Origin: Methylococcus geothermalis
GTDB lineage: Bacteria > Pseudomonadota > Gammaproteobacteria > Methylococcales > Methylococcaceae
Reading direction: 5' to 3'
DNA length: 64,000 nt
NCBI RefSeq assembly: GCF_012769535.1
Contig: NZ_CP046565.1
Span: 1,750,501 to 1,814,500 of the forward strand
Positions within the stretch are counted from its first letter, which is position 1, and each line of letters begins with the position of its first letter. The notes beneath the pieces are model-generated. The model made no database searches and was not told the origin of the DNA. It saw nothing but the letters and a program-made list of their open reading frames with translations. This document shows positions 1 through 9,951 of the stretch, piece after piece. The position numbers were made by a program, and so were the translations under genes.

Positions 1-456
1 ATGGTCGTCCGGGCGCGCGAACTCGGCGCTACGATCCGCGACGCCAAGAACTTCACCGGCGTTCCGGGACGCGGCATCAGCGCACGCGTCGGACGCCATG
101 ATTTGATTCTGGGCAACGCCGCCTGGCTGACTGAACAGGACATCTCGCTCGAATCCTGGGAGCCCATTGCCGCGAGCCTGGCCGGCGAAGGCAAGACGCC
201 GGGCTACTGCGCCATGGATAAAGGCATGGTGACGATTTTCGGCATCGCCGACCGTCCGCGGGCCAATGCGCCGCAGGCACTGGCCCGGCTCCGGCGGATG
301 GGTGTTCGCACGCTGCTGGTGATCGGCGACGGTATCAACGATGCGCCGGCACGGGTCGCCGCCTTCGGCAAGCCGAATCCGATGATCGCCTCGGCCGCCA
401 TGGCATTCAGTTCGGTGTCAGTGGTGCTGAATTCGCTGCGCCTGCAACGGCGCTGA
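1..456 (+). pseudogene. Remnant of a copper-type P1B ATPase, internally deleted
   Basis: The reading frame is the C-terminal half of a CopA-like copper P-type ATPase. It keeps part of the nucleotide-binding domain, then reads MGVRTLLVIGDGINDAPA, where the text runs straight from the P-domain GIRT segment into the hinge motif GDGINDAPA. About 40 residues that normally separate these (including the TGDN segment) are missing. After DGINDAPA the frame jumps to the family's extreme C-terminus (MIASAAMAFSSVSVVLNSLRL), so most of the last two membrane helices are also missing. The window begins inside the gene, so the DKTGT phosphorylation site cannot be checked. Both deletions keep the frame. It cannot be a working pump as written. 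A neighbouring cupredoxin membrane protein and a Cys-rich peptide suggest a former copper locus. Confidence 0.75.
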
Positions 457-482
457 GTCCTTGCTCTTGAGGGGGAGATGGG

Positions 483-1829
483 TCAGTGGTTTTTTCTCTC
501 GTCCCGGGACTCGGCCGGTTGTAGCGCAGGCAATCGGAGCGAGCGCAGCCAGTCGCGCAATTCGTTGGTTGTCTGAATCAGGCAGTCTCGCCAATCTTCC
601 GCAATAGCCTTGAACCGGTCGGATATCCCCGGCGTGGGAGTTGCCGGCGCCGGGGGATGGTCAACGACTATGAAAGTCCCAGGAATCATTCCCATCCAGC
701 AGCTCCAGGGGATGACGCCGGTTTCCTCCGGGGTGAATGCTATGGTCTGCGTTCCCTCGTGCAATTTGATCTCGAGCCCATATTTGGCCACGACGATGAC
801 CCGATTGCACTCGTTCAGCTCCTTGCCGTTGATCACCCACTTCACCGGCACGCCTTTGCGCAGGGTGAACCGGTTGGGCACGAATTTTCCAGCGACCACA
901 TCCATGGTGATCGTCTGTTCGGCGGCATTGGACTCCGGCGCCGCCACGGGAGGCGACAACGCCTGGGACACGCGCGCGATCAGGGTGTTGAAATCGAAAC
1001 CGGAACCCGCGACCGCCAGTCCCCTGTCGAGCATGATGGATCCCAAGATCACCACGACAATGCCCGAGGCTCTCAAAATTTTGGGCGTCAGGTTGGCGGA
1101 CACCAGGCTGGTGAGGAATCCGAAGCCCAGCAACAATGGCAGGGTGCCGAGGCCGAAAAAGAACAAGATGGCCGCTCCCTCGGACCAACTGCCGGTGCCG
1201 GCGGCCATGATGTATATGGCCTGGAGCGGACCGCAGATGATCATGAGCCCGTTCAAGAGGCCGATCACGAAGGGGTTGTGGTGCTTCCGGTACTCCTTGC
1301 CGACGAACCGCATGAGGACGCCGGGCGTTTTGACATGGAAGTGGCGCAGTGACGGAAACACATTCAGCATGTGCAGCCCGAACAGGATGAGGAAAACGCC
1401 GGCCGCGATGCCGACCACCCCCTGGGTAAAAGGGGTGAAGGCGAGGATCGAGCCGAAAGCGCCGAACAGACCACCGATGACCGTATAGGAGATGGTTTTT
1501 CCCAAGCCGTAAAGGAGATGGGAACCATAGGATTTCGTGCCGGCGGATGCATATTTTGCCGTATACCCCACGACGAGTGGCCCACACATGCCCACGCAGT
1601 GGAACCCGGTCAGAAAGCCTACGAAGAAGAGCAGCCCATAACTCGTGTCCCGGCTGAGTTTGGGCATGTCCACCTGATTCAGGACATGGCTGTCGAACCA
1701 AAGGATCAGCCCGATCCCCGACAAGGCGAGGAAAACCGCCGTCACCTTCTTCAGGACACCGCCGAGACCGGTTTTCGTGCCGCGGTCTCTTGCAGGCGGC
1801 GGGAGGGGAGCGGCGTTCGATGAATTCAC
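483..1829 (-). CDS. TauE/SafE (UreH-like) membrane protein with C-terminal cupredoxin domain
   Basis: A 448-residue protein. One helix near residues 27-47 is followed by a UreH/SafE-type bundle of about six helices, with the family's start motif GFLTGFHCVGMCGPLVVGY and the repeat-like HNPFVIGLLNGLMIICGPLQ. Residues about 305-390 form a cupredoxin-like beta domain with possible metal ligands in NECN and in WSCWMGM. Family knowledge links such proteins to copper or other metal movement across the inner membrane; the exact substrate is inferred. The start is GTG with no clear Shine-Dalgarno, and no in-frame ATG lies upstream. It ends 26 bases from the copper ATPase remnant and converges on it. 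The C-terminal tail after the cupredoxin domain is charged and unassigned. Confidence 0.82.
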   Translation of the reverse strand: MNSSNAAPLPPPARDRGTKTGLGGVLKKVTAVFLALSGIGLILWFDSHVLNQVDMPKLSRDTSYGLLFFVGFLTGFHCVGMCGPLVVGYTAKYASAGTKSYGSHLLYGLGKTISYTVIGGLFGAFGSILAFTPFTQGVVGIAAGVFLILFGLHMLNVFPSLRHFHVKTPGVLMRFVGKEYRKHHNPFVIGLLNGLMIICGPLQAIYIMAAGTGSWSEGAAILFFFGLGTLPLLLGFGFLTSLVSANLTPKILRASGIVVVILGSIMLDRGLAVAGSGFDFNTLIARVSQALSPPVAAPESNAAEQTITMDVVAGKFVPNRFTLRKGVPVKWVINGKELNECNRVIVVAKYGLEIKLHEGTQTIAFTPEETGVIPWSCWMGMIPGTFIVVDHPPAPATPTPGISDRFKAIAEDWRDCLIQTTNELRDWLRSLRLPALQPAESRDERKNH

Positions 1830-1968
1830 GGAAGGAACCTATGCATTCCGATGGGTGAGAGACGCGGCTACCATGCCGGTAGGGCTGACTTGTAGCACCC
1901 GACGTTGCAGCCGGCAACCCGTCACTGGAGGTCTTTTTCCGAGGAACCGTCCGACTGGGGGTAACGAC

Positions 1969-2310
1969 ATGAAAATACGGGGTTCCCATAGACTGAATTT
2001 TTGCGCTATGGCGGCGATGGCGGGTGTTGCTTGTGCGTCCCATGACGCCTTGGGACAAGGTGATTTGGCGGATCGTAGTGCTCAACTGGCCCAGCTCAGG
2101 GCAAGACAGCCAAGGAAATGAGCTGCGGAGAGGGTAAGTGCGGGGCGGATATGGCCACGCCCACCGCCGCCAAGCCGGAAGTCAAGGTCATGGTCCAGAA
2201 GGGCGGTGAGATTACTTGTGGCGCCAAGATGATGAAGGGCGGGGAAATGGCCTGCGGCGCCAACATGGGTGGCATGGAGATGGGGGCGGGTTCCCGGATG
2301 GCGTTCCATC
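1969..2310 (+). pseudogene. Frameshifted EGKCG-type Cys-rich secreted peptide
   Basis: An ATG at 1969 opens a frame encoding a signal-peptide-like N-terminus (MKIRGSHRLNFCAMAAMAGVACAS) and then DLADRSAQLAQL, ending at a stop at 2119. A second frame reads through the same point as GKTAKEMSCGEGKCGAD, then ITCGAKM and ACGANM. Joining the two frames between about 2079 and 2100 gives one plausible small protein: signal peptide plus repeated Cys motifs including EGKCG. This resembles HvfA/bufferin-type copper-binding precursor peptides. No HvfB- or HvfC-like modification genes follow. The 3' end is unclear because the second frame runs on into the sulfatase without an obvious native stop; the end given is where the repeats fade. 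A sequencing error could mimic the frameshift. Confidence 0.5.
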
Positions 2311-2391
2311 CCGTCCTGAGCGGCGTAAAATTCTCAAAATTTGGTGTAGGTGGCTTCAGAGAGCCCCATTCAGCAAAATGGAAATGCTTTG

Positions 2392-3915
2392 ATGAGTCGG
2401 TTTGTTTTCGTCCGCCCGATATTGATCTCCTTGCTTTGCGCTTTGGCCAGCGTTTCCGAGGTCGAAGCGAAAGCGCCCCCCCAACCCAGGCTGCCGAGCA
2501 TCGTCTTCATCCTGATCGACGATCTCGACATGCCAACGTTTCAGGAACAGGGCGTCATCGATTCTCTCCTGGCCAAGCATGGGACTGTATTTCTCAACCA
2601 TTTCGTCAACATGTCCGTCTGCTGTCCTTCCCGGGTGACGACGTTGCGGGGGCAGTACGCCCACAACACCAATATCTACGGCAACAATCTTCCGCTGGGC
2701 GGGTTCGACAAGGTCTACGCCAGAGGTTTGGAAAATGCGACCATCGCCGCCTGGCTGCAGGCGGCTGGATACCGTACCGCGCTGTTCGGAAAATACCTCA
2801 ACGGTTATCCGGCGGTCGATGCGCCTGATTATGTTCCGCCGGGCTGGTCATATTGGCTCAGCCCCAACGGCGGCGATCCTTACCAGGAGTACGACTACTC
2901 GCTGAACGAGAACGGCAAGAGTCGAAAATACGGAAACGCGACTCAGGATTATCTGGTTGACGTCCTGTCGGAAAGGGTCAAGGCGTTCATCAAGGACACG
3001 GTCAAGTCCTTTCCGCGCCGGCCATTCTTCATCTATCTCGCTCCCTATATTCCGCACGGGCCGGCTACCCCTCCGGTCCGGTACAAAGACTCCTTCCCCG
3101 ACGCTCGAGTTCCGCGCACAGCGTCCTTCAACGAAAAGGACGTGAGCGACAAACCGGACTGGGTCAAGAGCGCTCCTAAGCTCACCGCGGAACAGATCGC
3201 CGACATGGATGCGGCATACCGCAGGCGCTTGCAGTCCATGCAGGCGGTGGAGGACATGGTGAAGAGCCTGGTCGATACCCTGCAGGCGCAGGGGAGGCTG
3301 GAAAACACCTATATCTTCTTCACCTCCGACAACGGTTTTCACATGGGCCAGCACCGGTTGCCGATGGGCAAGAACACCGCGTTCGAAGAGGACATCCATG
3401 TGCCGCTGGTCGTGCGGGGGCCTGGGGTTCCGGCGGGGCGGACAGTCAAGGCGATGACCGGCAACGTGGACTTTGCGCCGACGTTCGCGGCGATTGCCCG
3501 CCTGCCCGCGCCGCCTTATGTGGACGGGCGCTCGCTGACGCCTTTCCTGAACGGCACGCCGCCCAAGCGCTGGCGCCGGGGCTTCCTGCTCCAGCGCAAG
3601 CGGGAGGATGCAGCCGCTGCGGTGGCCCGGAAGGTGCTTGAGCCGCCGGACCTTCAAGAAATTCACGCACAGATGACGTCCGGGGGAGTTGCGCCAAGCT
3701 TCGAGGGGCTGCGCACGGCGGAGGGCCTGACCTACGTGGAGTACGAAACCGGGGAGCGCGAACTCTACGACTTGAGGACCGATCCGGAGCAGCTCACCAA
3801 CGTTCATGCCGGCACGGATCCCGCTTTGACAGCCCGGCTGGCGGTCTGGCTGGAGTCTTTGCGCAAGGCCAAGACGAAGGTGCTGCGCAAGGCGGAAGCC
3901 GAGCCGCCGCAATAA
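2392..3915 (+). CDS. Exported arylsulfatase-family sulfatase
   Basis: A 507-residue type I sulfatase. A signal peptide (about residues 1-26, ending SEVEA) is followed by the metal-site segment ILIDDLD and by SVCCPSRVTTLRG, which holds the C-x-P-x-R formylglycine motif with Cys77 as the residue to be modified. GKYLNGY and the late TSDNGFHMGQHRL segment are also typical, and resemble the N-acetylglucosamine-6-sulfatase branch. It should hydrolyse sulfate esters in the periplasm or outside. The ATG at 2392 was chosen over the GTG at 2350 because it places the signal peptide at the N-terminus. No anaerobic sulfatase-maturase gene is visible nearby. The substrate is unknown; the neighbouring glycosidases suggest a sulfated sugar. 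Confidence 0.88.
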   Translation: MSRFVFVRPILISLLCALASVSEVEAKAPPQPRLPSIVFILIDDLDMPTFQEQGVIDSLLAKHGTVFLNHFVNMSVCCPSRVTTLRGQYAHNTNIYGNNLPLGGFDKVYARGLENATIAAWLQAAGYRTALFGKYLNGYPAVDAPDYVPPGWSYWLSPNGGDPYQEYDYSLNENGKSRKYGNATQDYLVDVLSERVKAFIKDTVKSFPRRPFFIYLAPYIPHGPATPPVRYKDSFPDARVPRTASFNEKDVSDKPDWVKSAPKLTAEQIADMDAAYRRRLQSMQAVEDMVKSLVDTLQAQGRLENTYIFFTSDNGFHMGQHRLPMGKNTAFEEDIHVPLVVRGPGVPAGRTVKAMTGNVDFAPTFAAIARLPAPPYVDGRSLTPFLNGTPPKRWRRGFLLQRKREDAAAAVARKVLEPPDLQEIHAQMTSGGVAPSFEGLRTAEGLTYVEYETGERELYDLRTDPEQLTNVHAGTDPALTARLAVWLESLRKAKTKVLRKAEAEPPQ

Positions 3916-3925
3916 CGGACACTTG

Positions 3926-6349
3926 TCAGCCGCCAGCGCTTTCGTGCCGCAGGGTGATCCGGTCGCGAAGCGGGGGCGGGCGTAGCGACACCACGTAAGT
4001 CGTCGGGGTGTCCTGCTGCAGTTCGTCATGCCAGGAGAGATGTATCTCCCGTGCCGTCTCGACGGCGATCACGTCCAGCCGCTGGGTCGGGCGGAATTCG
4101 ATGCAGTCCGGTGACACGGCGGCGATTTCCGCGGTGGCGTACTCGATCTTCACTTCACCGAAGCGCATGGCCAGCGGCAGCATCACGCCGTCGCGGGCCT
4201 GCAGCTCGATTTCGCGTCCGCCGAACAGCGGCTGGCCGTGCTCGTAAAGGCGGAAGCGCTTGTCGAATCCGTCCAGGTTCAGCAGGTGGATGAAGCGCTC
4301 GCCCGCGGCGTTGGCGGTCGACGTCATGAAGATGCCGTGGTCTTCGCAGTCGTGCCGCAAGGCGGCGACCGCGCCCAGTCGTTCCAGGGCCGTGCGGAAC
4401 AGGGCGATGTCGCAAGGGTAGGCGGTGCCGATGACGATGGCGCGGCCGTTTCCGACAGCCGTCTCGAAGCCGCAGATTTCGCCGGTGTCGCAGACCCGCA
4501 GCAGTGCTCTAGCGGATGGGACGGCGAAGGTCTGGGCGAAATGGGTGCGCACTTCCGGCCGCGGCGCGGCCCAGCCATCCGCGGCGAGCGAGAGGAAATA
4601 GCGCTCGCTGGCCTGGCGAAAGCCTGAAATTTGGGCGCCCAGCGCCTCGGCCAGCACCGTGCAGGGCTCGCCTTCCATCCCGTATTGCGGGACCTCTCCA
4701 TATAGCAACAGCCCCCCGCCGGCGGCCAACCAATCGGCCAGCTTGCGCTGGACAGAGGCGTCCATGTAGCGGGCCGAGCCGAGCGCCAGCACCGGCGTGC
4801 TTGCCACGTCGAGCGCGCGGTTCTGGATGTCCACCGCGCCGAAGCGGTAGCCGCCGAGCAGCATCGCCCGCGCCATGGTTTCCCAGGCGCCGGGCCCGCG
4901 GTTGGCTTCCAGGTTGCGGATGATGTCGGCCATGGCGGCGCTGGCAGGATAGCGGTATTCGGTCATGAAATAGTCGGGGATGAAGCCGAAGGCCAGCGGG
5001 TCGCGCTCCTCCCGCATCGTGGCCAGCTTATCGGCGACGGCGGCCACGGTCCGGGTCAGGCTCGCCAGGCGCGGATAGCTGTAGTTCAACCGCCCTTCGG
5101 GATCGACCGGCGCGGCGAAGCCGTGGCGTTCGCCGGTGACGGCGATGCGGCCATCGCCGTCCTGCGGCGCCGGGTCGAGCTTGTAATTGCGGCCGCCGCT
5201 GAAGAGGTAGTAGTTGATGAGCCGTGCGCCCTGGGCCAGGCACATGCGCGCCTTGAAGTCGGCGGCGGAAGGGTCCAGCCGGTTGCCGTAGGTGTTGCCG
5301 TAGTTGCCGTCGCCGCATTCGAACTCCATGGAGGCCAGCGGCTGCTCGGGCCGGTGCACGGCTTCCATGAAGGCGTTGCAGAGATACAGGTCCTGGAAAT
5401 TGTCGAACGTCAGGTTGCCGAAATAGATGTCCGAGCCCGACAGGTAGCCGGCGTCCTGGGTGTAGGACGGATAGAGCTGGCTGATGCCGATCGGGAAGCC
5501 GAAGCCGCGGCCGCCGCCGGTCCCGTGGATGTTGACCACGAACGGGATGCCGCGGATGCCGGCGTTTTCCGCCCAGACGCGCAGGGTCGCGACGTAGCGG
5601 GCGAAACGGTCGCGCATGTAGTGGCCGAGGTCGCGCATGAGGGCGAGGGCATAGTTCTCGGCGGGCGATCGGATGCCGTCGCGGCGCGCCTCCGGCGCGT
5701 CCGGGTCGAACGGATAGCGCTGGCGCAAGGCCTCAAGGCCGTGACGGGCTTTCAGCCAGGCCGCGAAATCCGCCAGCACGTTTTCCGTGAGGTCCGGGCA
5801 GTTGCTGACCCAGGACAGCATGCCGATCTCGTTGTCGAGCTGCAGCGCGATCACGTTGCCGCCGCCCGGCTGCAAACGCGGTGCGATCACGGCCATCACC
5901 GCGTCGTACCAGCGGCGGGCCGCATCCAGAAAGCCGGGCGCCAGGTAGTCGACGGTAGGGGTGGTCGCGGGCTTGCCGTCCCAGCCGGCCGGCACGATCT
6001 CGGGATGCTTTTCGTAAATCCAGTAGGGCAGCCCTTCGTTCTTCATCTCGGCCATCACGAAGGGGCCGGGGCGGGCGATGAACCAGAGACCGTTGGCTTG
6101 GCACAGGTCGATGAAGGCGCCGAGGTCCAGTTCCGGGCGGGTGCGGCCGTCGAGGTCGATCCGGCCTTCGACCGTTTCATGGCAGAGCCAGGGGATGTAG
6201 GAGGCGACGGCGTTGCAGCCGGCGGCCTTGAGCTTGTCCAGCCGGTCCTGCCAGTCCTCGCGCCGGAGCCGGAAGTAATGCACCTCGCCGCTCAGCACCA
6301 GGCGGGGCCGGCCGTCGATGAGGAGGGTCTTGTCGCGGAGCTCGATCAT
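3926..6349 (-). CDS. Beta-galactosidase-like glycoside hydrolase (GH35-type)
   Basis: An 807-residue TIM-barrel hydrolase. The N-terminus (LLIDGRPRLVLSGEVHYFRLRREDW) and ARPGPFVMAEMKNEGLPYW match the GH35 beta-galactosidase pattern. LQLDNEIGM carries the likely acid/base Glu (about residue 174), and SMEFECGDG carries the candidate nucleophile (Glu about 342 or 344). A glutamine-amidotransferase-like region near residues 510-680 and a beta-rich C-terminus follow. There is no signal peptide, so it acts in the cytoplasm. It starts 16 bases after the upstream GH13 gene and is probably its operon partner. Substrate specificity, galactoside or another beta-glycoside, cannot be read from sequence alone. 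Confidence 0.85.
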   Translation of the reverse strand: MIELRDKTLLIDGRPRLVLSGEVHYFRLRREDWQDRLDKLKAAGCNAVASYIPWLCHETVEGRIDLDGRTRPELDLGAFIDLCQANGLWFIARPGPFVMAEMKNEGLPYWIYEKHPEIVPAGWDGKPATTPTVDYLAPGFLDAARRWYDAVMAVIAPRLQPGGGNVIALQLDNEIGMLSWVSNCPDLTENVLADFAAWLKARHGLEALRQRYPFDPDAPEARRDGIRSPAENYALALMRDLGHYMRDRFARYVATLRVWAENAGIRGIPFVVNIHGTGGGRGFGFPIGISQLYPSYTQDAGYLSGSDIYFGNLTFDNFQDLYLCNAFMEAVHRPEQPLASMEFECGDGNYGNTYGNRLDPSAADFKARMCLAQGARLINYYLFSGGRNYKLDPAPQDGDGRIAVTGERHGFAAPVDPEGRLNYSYPRLASLTRTVAAVADKLATMREERDPLAFGFIPDYFMTEYRYPASAAMADIIRNLEANRGPGAWETMARAMLLGGYRFGAVDIQNRALDVASTPVLALGSARYMDASVQRKLADWLAAGGGLLLYGEVPQYGMEGEPCTVLAEALGAQISGFRQASERYFLSLAADGWAAPRPEVRTHFAQTFAVPSARALLRVCDTGEICGFETAVGNGRAIVIGTAYPCDIALFRTALERLGAVAALRHDCEDHGIFMTSTANAAGERFIHLLNLDGFDKRFRLYEHGQPLFGGREIELQARDGVMLPLAMRFGEVKIEYATAEIAAVSPDCIEFRPTQRLDVIAVETAREIHLSWHDELQQDTPTTYVVSLRPPPLRDRITLRHESAGG

Positions 6350-6365
6350 GGCGCTGGGCCTCCCG

Positions 6366-7978
<1,613 letters not shown>

Positions 7979-7982
<4 letters not shown>

Positions 7983-8980
7983 GCGCGAGCCGCCCGCGCC
8001 GCCAGCCGCAGGAGATCGACGAGATCGAACACCCGGGCGAGGTAATGGTCATGCACGCGGTAATCGCCCCCCTCCCGCCCGGCAAGCATGGGTTCGAGGG
8101 CATCGACGAAGCGTTCCAGCCGCCTGCGGTGGAAACCGGTCTTGGCCAGGAGGGGATCGACCACGACGGCCGACAGGGCGGCGAGGACGCCCAGGGCCGC
8201 CATCACCGCACCCGTGCTCGCCGCGATCAGGGCGAACGAGGCACTGGCCGGAAACACCGTGTAGTACCAAGCGCCCAGCGTGGGGCCGAGCCAGAAATTG
8301 GCGATCGCGATTTGCTGAGCGATGGCAGCCGCCGCGGCACTGCCGGCGGAAACGGCGCCCGGGGTCAGCTGGCCGAAAGCCGCATAGCCGCCGGCCAGGG
8401 TGGCGATGTTGCCGGCCAGTTCGGTCGCGGCCTGACGGGTCTTGCCGTACTCCGCAAGCTTGGCTGCCAGGATCGCGCGAAATGCTTCGGATTCGGCGCG
8501 GGATTGTATGACGCCGAGATATTCCGCGAGCCGGGCTGACAGTTCGGAATCGCTCAGGATCGCCTCCAGCAGGGCATCCTTGGTGGACTGGCGAATGCCG
8601 TCCGAGTAAGGGAGTTCCAGCAATTCGACATGGATCAGCCAGTTCAGCTCGTTCTGGAACGCTGTGGGCAGGCCGGAAGGAACCTTGCCGAGCCAGTGGG
8701 CAGCGGCGGATGCCCCCAGCTTCTCGGAAATGGCGGCGGCGGCATGGGCCAGAAACGCCGGGAGACTCCACAGCAGATTGACAGGGATACGGTAATAATC
8801 CCGCCCCAGTGTTTTCTTGTGCAATTCCCAGGCGCCTCGGAAGGAGAAGTAGCGCTCCACGAAGTCGGGGATTCTCGCTTTCCGGCTTTCGATATAGCCG
8901 GCGACGCCACGCGCGGTCGCCCGCTCCAGCAGTTCGCGGATGGCGGCTTCCGAGTCGGGTATCGAGCTGTCTGATTTCAT
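7979..8980 (-). CDS. Uncharacterised membrane protein, first gene of the glycosidase operon
   Basis: About 333 residues. The N-terminal third is soluble and helical (FVERYFSFRGAWELHKKTLGRDYYRIPVN); the middle and C-terminal parts hold several Ala/Gly-rich hydrophobic stretches that could be helices (about residues 190-290). I do not recognise a characterised function; it may belong to a DUF family of conserved membrane proteins. The ATG at 8980 was chosen because the protein-like composition begins there. An ATG at 9034 is possible. No strong Shine-Dalgarno precedes either. It overlaps the GH13 start by 4 bases (ATGA), which indicates translational coupling. The divergent gap to the lipoprotein gene is about 120 bases and should hold both promoters. 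Confidence 0.7.
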
Positions 8981-9103
8981 GGCGGCCCTGAGGCTTGTCT
9001 GGCCTAAGAAGTGCCGGGCAGAGTATATCGTCATGCGGGACGATTCCGGGAGGGGCCGACAGCGTCCGCCATTCCACCAGCCCATATCAAAGGAGGCGTT
9101 GTC

Positions 9104-9463
9104 ATGCAGAGTGTTCGACGATACCGGTTTGATTTCTCATCCGTGACAAGTGGCGGTGCGGCAAGCATTCGCCTGTTGCCGGTTGTTTCCTTGCTGGCCG
9201 GTTGTGTGACCGACGCCGAGCTTCTGGCCGAGAATGCCCGGATCGCGTTGCAGACCGCCGAAACCCGCGCCGCTAGGGAACTGAATTGCCCGCAGGCCAA
9301 GGCAGAGATCGTGACGAAAAAGGAGGTGCCGGGCCAGCCGTTGGGCGAGCTTTACAGCGAATACGGCATCCGCGTGAACGGCTGCGGCCGGGCCGTTTCC
9401 TACGACATCGAATGCCGCGACGAAAAAATCTGTTCGATACGGGAAAAACCGACGCTGGAATGA
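9104..9463 (+). CDS. Small putative lipoprotein
   Basis: A 119-residue protein. A rather long N-terminal segment ends in LLPVVSLLAGC, a good lipobox with the Cys at about residue 31. The mature part is short, with a helical start (DAELLAENARIALQTAETRAARELNCP) and paired cysteines later (NGCG, IECRDEKICS), so disulfides are likely in the periplasm. The start is well supported by AGGAGG at 9091-9096, seven bases before ATG. No function is recognised. It is divergent from the glycosidase operon and is followed by a long non-coding gap before the porin. Confidence 0.72.
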   Translation: MQSVRRYRFDFSSVTSGGAASIRLLPVVSLLAGCVTDAELLAENARIALQTAETRAARELNCPQAKAEIVTKKEVPGQPLGELYSEYGIRVNGCGRAVSYDIECRDEKICSIREKPTLE

Positions 9464-9572
9464 ACCGTCGCGGTCGCATTGGCTTTGCCATACGGCGCAC
9501 ATGCCGAGCCGGTGACCGATGACTGGGGCAGGATGGAGCTTCGATCCCGGATTCCGGGTGGAGCTGGGCTAA

Positions 9573-9656
9573 ATGAACCAGTACATCGACACTTCCGATC
9601 ACCAGGATCAGGTCATGCGCAACCTCATCATGGGATCGCTGTTCATCAACTTCTGA
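9573..9656 (+). CDS. Possible 27-residue small protein
   Basis: An ATG at 9573 opens a short frame whose product starts MNQYIDTSDHQDQ and ends in a hydrophobic MGSLFINF before TGA. A GGAG lies about nine bases upstream. There is no family match I recognise. It may be a genuine small protein, a leader, or chance. Nothing in the neighbourhood assigns a role. Confidence 0.2.
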   Translation: MNQYIDTSDHQDQVMRNLIMGSLFINF

Positions 9657-9843
9657 CCACGTCTTGGTCGAAAACCTTGTCCTCTCCTTGCCGTTAAGGC
9701 CCTTCTCTCGAGGGTGGCAGCAACGCCGCTCTTTCCATTCCGAGATCGCAGGGCGTCATTGCTCTTCATGGCCGGGCCTGACCGGCTTTCGCCAGCGCAA
9801 CGGACCTCCGGCTCGACGTGCTTTTCTTCGTGCTTACATCGCT

Positions 9844-9874
9844 TTGTAACGTTCCTGTCATATTTGCTCATTAT
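9844..9874 (+). promoter_or_regulatory. Putative PhoB box and -10 element upstream of the porin
   Basis: TTGTAAC (9844-9850), a 4-base spacer GTTC, then CTGTCAT (9855-9861) reproduce the PhoB half-site pair CTGT(A/C)A(T/C) with the standard 11-base period. One mismatch occurs in the first repeat and none in the second. CATTAT at 9869-9874 could be the -10 hexamer, as PhoB boxes replace the -35. It is about 80 bases upstream of the porin ATG. The downstream PstS-like gene fits phosphate control. Confidence 0.6.
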
Positions 9875-9951
9875 CGTTGCGCTGCCGAATTGCCACTGCC
9901 TGTTGCTTTGGGCACGAAAAAAACGATTTGCGACCAAATGAGTAACGACAA

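Larger units (their letters stand above)
9464..9951. other. Non-coding stretch before the porin gene
   Basis: 488 bases without a convincing gene, apart from one 27-codon reading frame listed separately. The last 110 bases hold the probable Pho box and promoter of the porin. No tRNA, hairpin with a U-tract or transposase fragment was recognised in the rest. Confidence 0.6.

Noticed and set aside
2118-2828. A 236-codon frame starting MSCGEGKCG
   Set aside because: Only its first about 65 codons resemble a Cys-rich peptide; the rest overlaps the sulfatase in another frame.
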